DNA of 64,000 nt, taken from assembly GCA_028564675.1 (NCBI GenBank), contig JAOVVO010000113.1, forward strand, positions 62,001 through 126,000. The letters are read 5' to 3'. The translations under genes were made by a program, and so were the position numbers. The stretch comes from Onchocerca lupi (taxonomy: Eukaryota; Nematoda; Chromadorea; Rhabditida; Onchocercidae). Below are positions 26,296-41,257 of this stretch, piece after piece; position 1 is the first letter of the stretch; every line of letters starts with the position of its first letter. The notes below the pieces were generated by a model. It did not search any database. It worked only from the letters and a program-made list of their open reading frames with translations, and was not told the origin of the DNA.

Positions 26296-29200
26296 ATGGC
26301 GTTTAAAGCATTCCATTTTGGCATATTATGATGCTGATGCACTGAGTCAAAATTTTCGGTCCTATTTTATGCCCCAATGTTCCAATAATATGCATAATTC
26401 TTGTCCCAATAATATTTCATAATTTATCAGAGATCTTCTTTCAGAAAGAAGCATTACAAGCATGAATTCGTTCTTGAAATAGTCTCATGACGGGTACTCA
26501 TAAACTGGATTTAATTCATTCCGGAACTTGTGGTCTGAAGTCCGATTCTGTTATCAAGCTTTCTTTTCCACTGGAGAACGCAGTATCATTTGCATTGGCG
26601 CGGGAGTTACATAATTTATATTTTATATGCTTCAATGCATCAGCATAATGATTGTAATAGAAATGAGATTGTGAAATTTTAATTCTTGAAGAAAGAAATG
26701 GACAAGTTTCTATAACTCTATCGAAGTGCAGTTAATTGATTTTTATCGACTTCTTTTATGTTTGAAATGCTTAATGTTTTATGGTCGCAGGTACGACATT
26801 ATGGCTTTTTTTTCCTGAATCATTTTAGCCTTTTAATTATTTTGAATTATTACCTTGTTCGTACAAATCATCGTTTTATTTTTGGCCTTCTCGTGTAAAT
26901 TATTTGTTTGTTTCTCAGAGCAATTTGTGTGTATAATATTGTAAATATTAATCTTGAAAAGGCTTGTTTCGGAATACTCAGTTGTTCTTGTAATCTACTT
27001 CTTGGTGATATTAGAAATTTAGCCATTATTTGATCAAATCACATATTATAAAAAAAAAAAATATTAGTAGTAGATGGTACCATACTATTTGCTTTGACTT
27101 TTCATTTCCCTAAAAATGATTGAGTTCCTATTCATCTGTTGAGTAAAAGTGGAATTAATTGAATAATCATCAAGAAGTGAGACTTGCGATTCTTTACAGG
27201 TATAAAGTTATTTGCTTATCTCAATAATGCCGAAGTTAGAGGAGCGGACTTATTTTAACAGCTCTACTAATCAAGCGAAATGATTAACAGAATGAAATCC
27301 TCTATTCTTTAACATTACCGGTGAATCCTTCTTGAACCTTTCCCAGAGATTTTATCTGGTTAATTATCTTGCTCCCTTCCTCATACTTTTTCCTGCTCCT
27401 CACCTAATATAATATTTTGTTTTATTGTGCTACTTTTGTTTCGATGTGTATAAAAAGTTATCACTATGTATTAATTTCGAAGTTATTGTTTGACTCATTT
27501 GACTAAAGTATCGGGGAATGAAATCTCGATTCCAACTATTTTAAAATCCGGTTATTTCCTTCTAACCATTAAACATTTAAATTTCAATCCTAAATTAGTA
27601 ATTGCATCAAATTTCGCTAATGTAACTTTGTAAAATGAGAAAATTTCCGAGATTTTTAAAATATTCTAGAATTATTGAATGATGATATATGACAGCTAGG
27701 AAACAATGCATCTTTATTAAACTTCAAAACTTATTTGAAGAGTGAATGTGCAATCCAGTTATCAAGGATTGCGGATGAGTGAGCAATCCTAGTGTAAGTG
27801 TAATTAAACTATTTATCTGACTAATTTCACCAGAACTCAATTGTTTAAAAATTTGTCTTCCCCATGCTGTCGTAATTTAATGAAGAAAATTATTTTGCTA
27901 TTTGTTTAGCGCGTTTTTCGCGTAATTTTCATAACGTAATCAATAAGAGATGATATTTCCAGCGATATTTCTCAAGGACATTAGCATTTGAGGTTTATTA
28001 GTGTATTTTGTTTATGTAAATTTACTCATTCATCTTTTTTTCATTTCCTATCTTACTTTTTTTTCAACATTGTTGTGAAAAGGAAGCAAAGTACTTGATT
28101 TGCATGTCTTTTACTACAATTTTTGCATATTACTTTTGTTAGAAGCACAAACTGTCCACGAATATATTCTCAGTTTTTTCTTTTGCTTTTTTTTTTCTAC
28201 CTTCAGTGATATTCATGTTTAATTTCGATTTGAGTAAAATATACTACAATTTGATATTTGATTATATTGCGATAGTGCCCATTCGTTTAACAAAGATTCA
28301 GGTGGCTTAAATTTTGATTGAGTTTTGTAATTAAGCAGTTGTCGATTTCACTGCAGATTATCGCTTTTAAAGTTTGATCTGTGCTATAGTAAACAGCACG
28401 ATGTAAAACTGAAAATGTCAGATTATGTTGAAATGTAGTAGAAATATTTTGGGAAACTACATACAAGCCTATAATACTTTTTATATTAGCCAGCCAGAAT
28501 CAACCAAAATACCAATTTAATTATCCGAGACAGATAAAAAGAGGCAGCTCATATTAATATCAGCCTGAAAATAATTGGTCGCAACACCATCAAAAATTAT
28601 TCTGAACTGAATGGTCAGATACTTCTGATGAAAATCATAAAGCAAGAGATAATAAAACAGCTTTTGGATAATCGAGAAAAGCTTGATTTCAAAATCTATT
28701 CCGCAAAAATTGAGTATGGCGATTCCATACTTAAACATACTTAAGCTTAAACATATTAAATACTTAAACATATTAAATGCGATAAAAGTTCATTCTACCA
28801 GGCAATCTAAATTCAAAATTTCATTTTTATCCCCAATTTATTCTAAATTATAATTTATATCCTTAAAGTATAGGATTAAAATCCACATATTTTCTCATGA
28901 TTCACATAAAAAAAGAAAAAAAAATAGAAAATGTCTTTTAATATCCGTTAGGGATAATGATTAAATACTACTAACAGTATCTATAAAAAAGTTCGACTGC
29001 AAGAGATGATTTAAGTTCCCTACTTTCAAACTTGTTATCATTCTTTGCAAGGAGTGCTATTCAGAAGCAACTGAATGATTATTGTGACCACCAAAAACAA
29101 CTGAATGACCACTTTCCTTATTTGCTATCTATTGAATACTGAAACTTTAATATCTGAAATTTTTATCATCATTGTTCCAGATAAAGGAAAATTGAGAAGA

Positions 29201-30855
29201 CAGGGAAACAGAGACAATTAACGATTCGTTTCAGTTATATCTTAATCAACCACCAAATCGCAAAATACTATTAATTATTTGAAATTTCTGAAAATTTATC
29301 CTCATATTTTCATAATATAATAGTTCCCTTCCAAATTAGTTTTCAAGATGGATGAAACATTACGAATGATTCCATAAAATTGTTTATATTGACTAAATGG
29401 AATCATTCGTTTGCTTGCAATAGCTATAAAAACACCAAAAAATCTTAACCATTTATAGAATCATTTTTAATCTCAAGAATTACCTATGAAATTCAATTCA
29501 TAACGCCTAATCCGCCTAATTCTCTTTCAAAAACTAGCGTTATCCATATTATTCTCAGGAAAAAAATCAGAAATATTTCCTTTTTATCTAGCTGACTAAA
29601 AATGTGATTAACATTTTATTTAGTAGAGCCTAGTAAAGCAGTATTGATATTTAATACATGAATGTTTAATTGATTCATTTTAGCTTCATATTTTCTCCAT
29701 GATAAATTTAATTCGACTCAAGAATGTATTGAATAGTAGAAGCATTCCATTATTTAGGGAAGCTATGCTATTTCTATAATTACTATTACATTCATTCTAT
29801 CATTTAATGAAAAACGATTACTAAGTTAAGCTCATTTCAATTTCATTTAAGCTTCAAGAACATATTTTGCTTCCTTTTTTTAAATTAATAAAGTGAAATA
29901 GTAGTGAAGAAGCCAATCAATATAATTTGCTTGTTTCTCATCTCAGCTAACAGATCAAAGTTGTTAGTTTCTCAACTTTTTGAAATTTCAGCTTGCAAGA
30001 ATTCTTTTGCCTTCATGTTTCTCTTTGAGGAAAATTTCTATTTCAAATATTCAGTGATTTGAAATCTTTTATCGATGAAATATCGATAACTCAAGAATTT
30101 TATCATATTTCTACAAACTATGTATATTGTATCACAAGAATGAAAGAAATAAGCCCTATGCCAAATTATCTCGCACAATCCAACCATCAGTAATTTAAAC
30201 AAAAAACTTAACCAATGCAGCTTTGTAGTTATGGAACGACGAAGATTCATAGTAGTAAACGCCAATGTAGCATAACATGAATTTGATTGTGCTGTGTAAC
30301 TTTGACTCTCAGCACTATGAAATTTCATAAACCGTAGTATTTGATAAAGTGTTGTAGTGAACTAAATGTATATTTTTAGGTATCATAGCAAAACTAAAAG
30401 TTTTGACAAAGAATTTGAAAGATGAAGTATGAATAAATGAATTAAGTGATAAATTATGACAAATGATAAATTGCGATAAGTGATAAATTACTCGGTTTCG
30501 AGAGCAATGTGACCAATCGCGTCCTTGAACTAATCTGTTCTCTAATCGATAGAATTGACAAGATTTCCTTTGTTTATTTTGATCAAATTTGCATGATCTC
30601 TTAGATTTGCATGACTATATAAATGTTTCATTCTGTGATTGGTGACTTTTGAAGGGAATTGAATATCTGAAGAGTCCGAATAATGATTTAGTATAATTGG
30701 TGGTGATGTCATGAACTCTTTTTTAAATTTCATTGTTTTAGTGAATAAAAGAGGATGATATTTAAACGCCCATTTATATGTATCGTTCTATGAATGGTGC
30801 AATGAATTCCTTATATACAGAATGTTTAAAATAAATGTAAAATATTGTATTACAG
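25902..30855. other. 5 kb intergenic region
   Basis: No supported gene. It includes the 3' UTR of the LRR gene and a 47-nt T run. Reading frames on the minus strand at 30038-30328 and 30542-30733 have no recognisable domain and no splice partners, so they are not called. A 17-base block with TTAAACATATTAAAT is doubled at about 28745-28780. Confidence 0.5.
26246..26292. repeat. T47 homopolymer
   Basis: An uninterrupted run of 47 T, the longest homopolymer in the window. It lies about 345 bp after the LRR gene stop. Its true length may differ because of sequencing or assembly error. Confidence 0.9.
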
Positions 30856-30860
30856 GTGGT
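30841..30860 (+). promoter_or_regulatory. probable trans-splice acceptor of the ubinuclein gene
   Basis: The acceptor AATATTGTATTACAG ends at 30855 and the ATG is at 30861, leaving GTGGT as the whole 5' UTR if a spliced leader is added here. It also decides the start: the frame is open upstream (to about 30822), but the splice acceptor makes MDLNLGG the likely N-terminus. Confidence 0.5.
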
Positions 30861-33800
30861 ATGGATTTGAACCTTGGTGGAAGCAAGAAGAAACAACATC
30901 ATGTTCGGAAAAAATACAGCATCATTACATTGGATTTATTTAAACCTACCAAAAAATCATATCCTGAATTTGATTATGAAAAAATTTGCAAAGAATATCT
31001 AGTAATTAATTTATTCTTATTTATAGGTCTTTGTAATTTCTCCAATTATATATTTTCCAAACAAAATCGTTAGCAATGTTTTCTGAAAAAATAAATTCTT
31101 TACTGATTAAAACAGATTCTTCGCCAAAAAGTCTACTATGATTATCTCCTTTTTGTACAAGTGATGATAAATAGAACATCCCTCAAGAGGATTAACTCTG
31201 GAAATCATAATTGTTGAAAGATAGTAATTGTGGCATAATCGTTGAAAAATAGTAGTTGTGGAAAGTTAGTAATTTGCATCAGGAAGAAATAGACAATATA
31301 CTTGGTTAGAGAAATTCTCTAAATAAAATATGTAAATCTTTTTATACTGCTGGTTTCATCTCCTGATGCATTCAATTTAATTTTATTCCAATGAACTTTA
31401 TTATCATTTTATCATATTTATTTGTTGATATTAATCTCTCAAAATTTTTCATTGCGATGGACAAAGTTGTGTAATTCTAGAAAGAAGATGAATCAAGCGG
31501 TGAGGATGAGCGTTTCCATGATCGTGAAGCAGAAGAGTTAGTGAAAAGACTGGAACAGAAATATGTATGTTTGGCTGTTGCAGTTATCCCGATTACTTGG
31601 AAGAATTAATTTCACTTTATTTTCAGAATATGCATAATTTGAGTATTTGCGTGGAAGTCTTGAACATGTGTAAAAATAGTTCTATCAAGACAGTGATATT
31701 ATTTATTTAGAACACTAAATAGTTGCTTATTATTAGGGTGGCAAAAGAGACAAACATGGCCGCAAGATACGATTTGGTTGTGCTGATGATTACATGGACA
31801 AGACAGTCGGTTACGATCTCACAGATCCATTTATCGATGATACGGAAGCTGTAACTTTTTTGAGACTTATTTCGTTCTTAATTTTCGATAATTTGTTTCA
31901 GCTTCTTGTATAACTTCAATTTTGTAATGATTATTTCAGTATGACGAACACGTCCCATCTGCTTTGGATACTGTACGTGGAGGTTTTTATGTTAATAGAG
32001 GAAAGTTGGAATTTAAATCGAAATATGCTGAAGATGACGAAGATAGCGATGTTGAAGAGACTGTAGCCAAGAAAAAAATGATGGAAAAAGTAAGATACAG
32101 ATTTTATGAATAAGAATGGACTTGTCATCAGCAATAATCCTTTGTTGAGAATGCAGTTCTAGGTATTAGTTTTTGTCTCATTTTTCCATTATAATTTAAT
32201 CTGGAAAGTTTGGGATAACATTTAAGTTATGTTCGGCTCTGTCCAGCTTGCAATCTTATTGTAAATTTGAATTATTGCATTCTTTTGACAAAACATTTTA
32301 TGACGATTATTTCAGAAACGCAAAATCTCTAGCGACGAAGAAGCAAGCGATAGTAAACGTACATGCACTTTCCCACCTGCAAAACCACCTGTCGATAATA
32401 GTTCATCATTAATGGAATCTGTAAAAGGATCAGATCCTCTTTCATCGGTCAGATTATCTTCATCTGGTGCTGCTCCCACGGCAAAACCAAACGATATACC
32501 TCGTAATCGTTTCCTCACGCAACAGTTTATTAAAAAACGACGTCTTTTGGGGCAACCACCGATGGCAAAGATTCAGTCACCAGCTATAAAAGCTGCTATG
32601 GGTGTAAAAAAGAAGTAACCATTTTGATTAAAAATGCCGATCCTATATATACATATATCAGTTGTTTTAGATTTTCAGTTCCATTGCTGTTAAATAAAAT
32701 ATAATATAGCTGAGTGAATTTCGTTGATTCTAATATGAGTAATTAATTTCAGTTATCATAATTTTTAGATTTTGAGAGACAAATGTCATCTTCAGATACT
32801 AATATTCCTTATCAATGTTTCAGGCTGAAACCACAGATGAAAAGAACAACTGTTGGAATAACCGATGAGGGTTTAGCTGGATTTTTGAAAGATATGGCTG
32901 GTGGTGAAATAGAACCGGTGGAAGAGATGGAAAATGTAATTTCTGTGACGAAAGAGGTACGATTTTCTCCTGAATTTAGATTCAATTTTTTCCAATTATT
33001 AGTATTTTCTACTCAAATACGGTATATGATAATGTCTCCAGTAACTATTTTTCACTTGTTTTGCTTCAGCAGATCTGTCAAAAAACAACAAGTACACCTA
33101 TCCAGCATGATACTGATGTCAGTAAACCGGTGACGCCTACTGAAAAAATACCACAACCACAGATAGCTTCTAGTTCAGGTTTAGCTGCGCCTTCATCCAC
33201 TGTAGTCATATCGAAACGCTCACCTGGACGGCCTCCTGGTTCAACAGTACAGGTTAGATTACTTGCTAAAATAACACGTTATCATGCTTTAATTGCACAT
33301 TGAATTTTGAAAATTGAAGACGTATCGTCTATTAGAATTTTCTTCGAATGAATTTCTACCAAGTGTTATTGTTATTTTTTATTTTCCAACTTTTGTTTTA
33401 TTACTTTTATGCATTTTAGCACAAACAGTTGCCAATAATGTCAGATAAATTGCGAGCAATGATCGATATATATAAACAAAAAACCAAGGAATTTGGTGCA
33501 CCTAATAAAAAAATCCGTCTTCCACCGAGTTTGGTTGATCTTTGTATAAGGTTTGGATCCATCAAATTGAAATGAACATTATTTAATGAGCATTAATGCT
33601 ATTTTGAAATACTTCTTCGTATCTTAAAAATTGTTATTCGTTTGTTGATTTGCATTTACTTAATAGTCAATATTCTAAGCACATGAATAATACATTAATT
33701 TTTAGAATTGAAGAACAGTGTACATTGGAATGCTTAAATCATCAACAAAAGTCGCGAATTTTTGACTTATTGGCTAATTGGGTGTGTGTGCAGCGAAATT

Positions 33801-36800
33801 CGCTATATATCCGTATGAAAGCCCATCGGGATCGTCATGAAGTTAGTTGATAGAAGCTGGCAATTGCTAATATAACTATGTAACTTCATGAGCATATCCG
33901 ATATTATTTGATGAAGTGCAGCATGATTTAGATGCAAATCTTATTTTGTCTTTGCTACTCCACGATGTAGTAGATTTCTTTTACCTAAAGCAACAGTCGG
34001 GCTTTGAATAAAATAATTACGCTTTAAAAAGGTAGAAATAATTTTATTTAATCAAATGATATGATGCATTTATAACTGAGGCAAATTATTTATGATGTAA
34101 GAAGTGTTGCTGCTAAAGCCATTGAGAAAATTCTGGTAATAATATATGGACTTTATTTTTCAAATCACTTCATGTTAATAATTCATGCTAAATATTTTGT
34201 TTTAATCAGTTCTAAATATTTTTCAGCCAAGCGCTACCTCGGATTCAGACATTAATGCAGATGAACTAATGAGTGAAACAAAAGTATCACGCTCTATAAA
34301 CAGTGAAAAACTGAGTGGTTCAAATGATTCGTCTTCTTCCATCATTGCAATTTCTTCACCTGTTGTTTTCGATTCATCACCAAAATCTCCACCCGAGACA
34401 TTGACACCGGAAAAGAAAAAAGAGCAGCTTATTGGAGTTAAGAATACGACAAGTAGTGACGCTGCTAGATCATCAGATTCCAAGCACCAACATGAAGCAG
34501 TAAAGGAAGGCACTGAAAAAATAGGAACTACGCCAACCACTTCAGATGCTACCTTTTCATCCATATCTACAACCAAAAATCGGAATTCTTCCGGCTCCTC
34601 AAAACCGGCGAGTTATTTTATCAAGAAATTTTTTATCTATATTCATTTATTTTCTTGCAGCTACAAATGCGTTAACAGACGTTGGACACTGTGGTCTTCA
34701 TTAGATGCCTACCCTGATTTTATGATATTAAATTTCATTACTGAAATTTCGTCTGGAATTTTTAATAATTCGAACTTTAAAATTGATTGTCAAAAGTATC
34801 AGAAGAAGAAATGATCTTTATCAATCATGAAATATCACTTTTTAAATATAGGCTTGTAATTCGTCGAAAGCATCACTTACGACGAATGTCACTAGTGCAC
34901 TGGATAACCCTCAATTGTTACCTGCGTTTACGACAATGATGCAACAAACTCGTGGCGATTCTACCAGTCAACAGCAATGTGGCGTTGATAATTTAACGAC
35001 TCAAACGAATGCTCATCTTTTAAACAGTAAACAGCAGTCTGAACTTTTGTCACAGTATCAGTTGACTCTCAGTAATCTTTCAAAGTGAGTCTTATATGCT
35101 TGATTTATGATTAATAATTTTTCATTTGTTGCTTCGTTCCTCTAAAGTTTTTTCACTCGCTATTTCTTTTCATTGCAAATGGTATCGAATTATTATCGAA
35201 AATAATAATGTTTTACTAGTTTTTATGATATTTCTTTCAGAATTTAAACAAAACCATATTCTCAGTTATGAGTCTATTGAATGATTCTCATTTTTTAAAT
35301 ATTGGCATCAAGAACCTCTTCCATGAGGAGACTCGAAAAGTGGATGATCCAATTATCTCAGTATTTTTCATGGCATATATTTGAAGCTATTTCTAGGACA
35401 AATACCATAACACCAACCAGCAAAGTGAAAAGTCTTGCACCACCAATGCTTACTACTCCCAAAAACGACCCGCAATCATCAAAACTTCAACTAAAACCAA
35501 ATCGATCACTTTCTTCTACTAACATTTCTAATTTAAGTCCAACAAAAGTAAAAGTAAGTCCATAAAAATTATATAATAAGGCAGGTATTCTTGATCATTC
35601 AGAAAGAAAGAGCGACATTTATATGGCTTCAGATCATTCGCTATTAATTTATAAGTAAGATATTAGAAGTTGTTAAAATAGAAGTTTCCTTCCTTAAATA
35701 TCATGTATCCATGATTTAACAGTGCTTTTGCTTATGTTGCAGATCTTATATTTCAAAGTTTTATATTTTAGGGACTGAAGCAAACATCGAATGAGAAAGC
35801 TTCACGTACATTGAAAGAAATCAACAGTGCATTGGCTCAGGTTATTTTAGGTAAAATTTATGAGAGATTTGAGAATTTGATTATAAAGAACTGAGATTTG
35901 CAGCACCAATTATTTGATTTGCATTTTCAGAAGTAGAAAAGGCTATTACTCAAACTGAAAACGAATATGCAAAAGAGAAAGCAAGGTAAGTCTAAAATTT
36001 AGACAAAATATTTAAATGGCATCAAATCACTCGCTGTTGTCTTGTAATGAAGCATAGAAAAATTGTTGCTAGTATGTTACAAAAATTGTTACAGTATGTT
36101 GTAAAAGTTCTTCATGTTTTTTGAGATTAACAAGTTGGAGAAGGAAATTGTAAAGAAATAATTTAGGACTGAAAAAGAAGGTAAAATAGCGCCGCAGAAA
36201 CGATTTGTATGGACTGATTCACTAAGGTATTTCCATCATTATCTTTTATATATATGTGTTTATGTTTTTTTTTTCAATGATGTCTTTATTTTTATTCCAT
36301 TTAGTTGAAAGTCTATCAAAATCATGGATATCATATGAGATCAGGTTCGAATCTTACTGGAACTATATTGTTTCATACTCAAAACTTTTATTTTGTGCAT
36401 CACTTAATTGTCAGTTTTCCTTTTGCTGCGAGATTTTTATTTGCTAATCAGATTAAAATCTTATTTTAGTCGTTTTTGCAAATGTTAATATTCTTTGCAG
36501 AGCTGCGTTGAAAAAACAAATCATTTCGTTATTTACTAATCTCGAGCAACGTGGTGATTCTACACATATTGTTACTACAACAATTGTGCAATATTTATAT
36601 TACACTGTCAGACCGCTTTTCAAGGACTACGTTAAATTTGGGTGATTTACAATATTATTTCGATATTTCCATGGACTTTGTTCTCCTTCATGTGTATCAG
36701 AATGAAATAAATAACAGTAACTAGGATGAGAGATGCGAAATAAAGTTAATTATTAACACTTTAGCATAATTGTATAGATATTAATATCTATAAAAGTTTC

Positions 36801-39800
36801 GATAAGGTGAACTGAATTTAAGAATCAGGTGTAAAAAACTGGCATCATCCTAACTGTATAAGAAAATATGCTAAAACAAAATTATTCTCATGTTTGCAGA
36901 GATTTGCTGTTAGTGATATTGCGATTATGTCCAGAGAGACGACAACTAGTTCTTATTCCTGCAATGAAAGCGTTCATTGAAATATGTGATACTTCTAAAT
37001 CACAATCGTTAGTTATTTTTACTTAATGATTAGGTTTTCTTGAATTCAAATTTCAAATTACAATGAAATTTGGCTGACAAGATCTGATTAATGTAAGAAA
37101 TAATTTTGTGCTTTCAAATCTATTATTATTATTAATAGTTGTTGCTTATTCCTTAGCTTACACCAAGTGAATTGTATTACATCATTTAGATGCTCATCAG
37201 ACATGCTGTAGTTTTAGCGCTTGGAAATTCATTGAGCTAAATAATCAAATAGGAATTGTGATAAATATGATTTATCATTTCTCTATCATTACATTTATAT
37301 TAAATCTAATAATTCGTTGATATTTTATAAAAAACGAAGGAAAAAGAATTAAAAAAATCGAGTAAACTAGTTTCTTTTGCATCGCAAGAAGTTTAGTTTA
37401 GATGTAATTAACTAAAATAATTTGGTCTTTTAGTGGAACATCCTCATCGAAAGCGCTCAAAACTTCTAAAACCGATGTACTGTCCGCCAAAATTTCTCCA
37501 ATTAAAAACGTATCAAATGATGAATTCCGACAGATATCAACTAATGCTGTAGATTCCCGTTCATCGAATACTTTCGACAGGAAAGAAAACTATTCTGTAA
37601 AGTGTAGCAATGGGGTGGAAGTTGAAATTCTGGTGGGTTTAGTTGTTAACAGTGTAATTTATTGTTGTTAATCATTTTATTATACGAAGCACAGATAATC
37701 TGAGTGTTTTAATAATAATAGAAAATTTTCAAATCATTTTTTAACTGTCCTAACTATTTTCTCTTGGAATCTTATTCAGCTTGATTTTATATTGGTTTTG
37801 AAGCTTAAAGCACTTAATCTTATTTCATTCTCACTTTCAATGATTTTTGCCGTCACAAGAAGGAGGTGGAGTACTGAAAAGAATTATAGTTCAAAAATCA
37901 AAATTTCCGATGTTGAGGAATGTACAATGTAGTATCTTTAAACTTTAAATCAATTTGAAGTCAAACTGAACAGTGATATTCTATATCATTTTGAAACACC
38001 TTCAGAAAGATTATATAGATGATTTGATTATCCATATTTGAAGCAGATGTTATAAGAAATGTTTAGGGCAAAAATTCTTTAAAAGAAAAGGCTAGATCAC
38101 CTAAAAAGTAAACCGGCTTTCGGAATCTCTTGCATGGAGGGGTGGATATTGCGGTAAAATCAGAATTTTCAAAGATTAATAAAAAGATTTTAATCAGTGG
38201 TAGTCAATAAGATTATTTTCAGGCTAGCTCAAGTCGTTCATCCATAATCCCCACGCCTAAATTAACTTCTGGTCAGAAGGCTATGTTAATTCGAGAGAAC
38301 AAGGAACGAGAGAAATTGTTGGCTGAAAAAGCAATGGCACAGGTAGGTCTTGCAAAGTTTTTGATAAATTCTAGATTCGCTGAAATTTTAAGCTGTCAGT
38401 TAACTTTTTTATTTTTCGTTATTTAGATGATCAAATTTTCAGGCTACTTTTTAAGGAAATAAATAATCCTTTTTTTGAGATGGAAATTTACATTTCAACT
38501 AATTTTAAAGTTTTGATTTCAGAGAGCACTCGAAGAACGTGCGGAAGTTGAACGGAAATTACAGGTATGCATTACGTTTTTGAATAAATGATATAACGAA
38601 AAATAAAAAAATTTCCTCAATGGATCTGAATGTAAAATGTAAATAAACTAGATTATATTTTGAAGTTTATATTTTCTACTAAAATTGATAATAAGAAGAT
38701 ATTTTATATTACGTTTTCTTTGTTCCATACAATTTGCTTTTCAGGAACAGAGAGAACGTGAAGTAGCTGAAAATAGAAAACGAGATGAAGAAGCTATCAA
38801 GAAATGGGAACGGGAGGTAAGTAGAAAAATAAAATTAATTATTTGCTTCTGAAAATTTTGCTAGTAGTGGGAAACAAAGTTACTTTAACTGATTTTACTG
38901 ATCCATGTTTTTCAGGAGGCTGAACGACTGGAAGCAAGCAGAGACGAAGATGAAGAGTTGGGTGTTGTAGAACCAGAGAATTTTGCTATGCGACCAAAAG
39001 TACCTTTTTCGATTTATTCATTTTTCGTTCGAAAAAAAAAGGATTGAATGATATTCAAGCAAATTCAAACAAATTGTTGAGAATGATTGGAATAAAAAAA
39101 TATCGTAGCATAAAAAAGAAAATGACTTAAAAAGAACTTATTTCACACATAAAGATCCCATTGTTTTGCTGATTTTCTGCTGAGTGTTCCACTCATCATT
39201 ATAGATGCAGAAAAAGAAATCCATTTAATATTACGACATTGTATGGAAATATCAAATGAAGCTAAGCATTTGGAAGTGTTTCATTATTCATCAAACAATA
39301 ACCAGCATCGTAACCGACATAATAACGCTATCGAGACAATTTTTTCAGCCTTTAATAGATTATCTTTCAGGTTCCACTTCAAATTTCAGCTTGATATGTG
39401 GAATGTCTTATGCATACTTTTTGGTTTAGTCACAATTATATTTTAAAGAAATATGCTTTTTCTTTCCTGTTTAACTTCTGCATCAATTGCAGGATTCGGA
39501 CTTGCAAGAAATCGAGGAAGTGGAATTAGGCGCTGATACTGAAATTGATATGAATACCGAAGAAGACGTACGTTGTTTGATAGATGATTATTTTTTATAT
39601 CTTTAAGTCAATAATTAGTTTTCTCGCACAGCAATGAATTATTGCGCTTTATCTGGTCCAGATATTTTAGGTGAATGTAGATCAGAAGAATGGTGGTCAG
39701 ATATGCAATTCAGAGAGTGAGCAGAACTGTAGTAGTATTGAAACGGAACAGCATGTAATGAAGGTACTTTTTTGAATAGCTAACCATCTTCAGTGAAAGA

Positions 39801-41221
39801 TGATAGGATTACCACTTTTGGAATTATTGAAAATATTATTTAAAAAATTTTTGCCAAGTCAGAATGTCAACTATCTCTTGATAAAAAATATAGTTGATGT
39901 TTTAGACCGAATTTCACTTATAGCTACGTTTTGGTGTACGCACCAATTAGGAAGTTATTTCTGTAATCTTTTCGATAGAGAGGACAATTGATAGAGGCAA
40001 TGCTATTAGATATTGTAAAACTTGTCCATATTAACAGTTGGAATATTTTTTTCCATTGTGAATTTGAAATTAAAAATTCTGTAATACAATTATTATTCAA
40101 TTTTTACTTTTTCAAATTATTAGTTCCAGAAAACGAAATCATGCAACAGTGGTCTGTCGGAACAAAGTTCACCTCAAGATCCCGCTACGACGAGTAATGT
40201 GCATTTGGCATCATCATCGTTTACTTGTCTTCATTCATCTTCAGTGCCACGAATTACTCATTCACAAGACAGCCGGCAAACAAATATTGTGCATTTCACA
40301 TCTTCATCCTCATGCAAGCAACCATCGTTGGTGAAAATGATTCCTTCTCAGAAGTCTCCAACTACATCTGTTTGTGCTACCACTTCCAACTTTTCATCGT
40401 ACGTTGCTTTTGCTTTCAAAAAAAAGTTCTGTGAATAAAATTTAAATTAAGTCTCTTCGAAAAATTTTTGAAAAAATGGTTGTTTTAGAAGCACATTTTC
40501 GGGAACGTATCAACATTCAAATTCTTCGCAACAGAAATCTTCAGCTCTCGAACAGGCCATGCGGGAAATTGTATCTGTAGTAAATCCAGATCCTCAAGTT
40601 AGCAGCAATTATCAGTCATCCTGTGTACAGCAGCAACTTCCCTGGAATGCCAAACAACATCTTGTTTCTTCTCCTTCTTCTCTCTCTTTTGACCATCAGC
40701 AGCCAGCGTTACATTCTACTTCATCATACCCTCCTACTTCAACTTACGCGAGTGGCACTTTTACTACATCACAAATTTTGAATCAGCAACAACCTGTTTT
40801 TTCTCCTTATTCGATTCAGCAGCGTCAAATCTCCTACAAGAATCTCCAATCTCAACACTTGCCAACCATACGTCATGCTTCTAAAATTTCTCAACAGCCT
40901 ATTCAAGAACAAATAGATCATCATCGTCGTGTTCCCACACAACATACTCATAATTATTCTACTTTTTCTTACAATACTAACATTAATGTTCATAAGGCTA
41001 CTTTACCAGCTTGTAATATTCCTCATAATACTTCGCGAGCTTACAGCAGCGTACTTTCACCTCAAAAGGTTGTATATCCGGAGTGTTCTGCACCTTCAGC
41101 AGATCCTTCCTCAGCTTTTTCATCTTTACGACAACCGTCTGCTGGACAACAGCATCTAATGACCCAGCAATCAGCATACAATTATCAACATCAGCAGTTT
41201 TTATTGCAGCAGCAGCAACAG

Positions 41222-41257
<36 letters not shown>

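Noticed and set aside
30038..30328. Minus-strand 96-codon reading frame
   Set aside because: No recognisable motif, no splice partner and no acceptor before the start.
34223..34576. Minus-strand 117-codon reading frame
   Set aside because: It mirrors the Ser/Thr-rich ubinuclein exon on the other strand; the plus-strand frame continues the ubinuclein exon chain.
36295..36365. tRNA-like segment with a B-box match (GGTTCGAATC) in a ubinuclein intron
   Set aside because: An A-box-like TAGTTGAAAG lies at a plausible distance and the ends pair partly, but the T-stem has two mismatches and no proper anticodon arm forms. At most it is a tRNA-derived relic.
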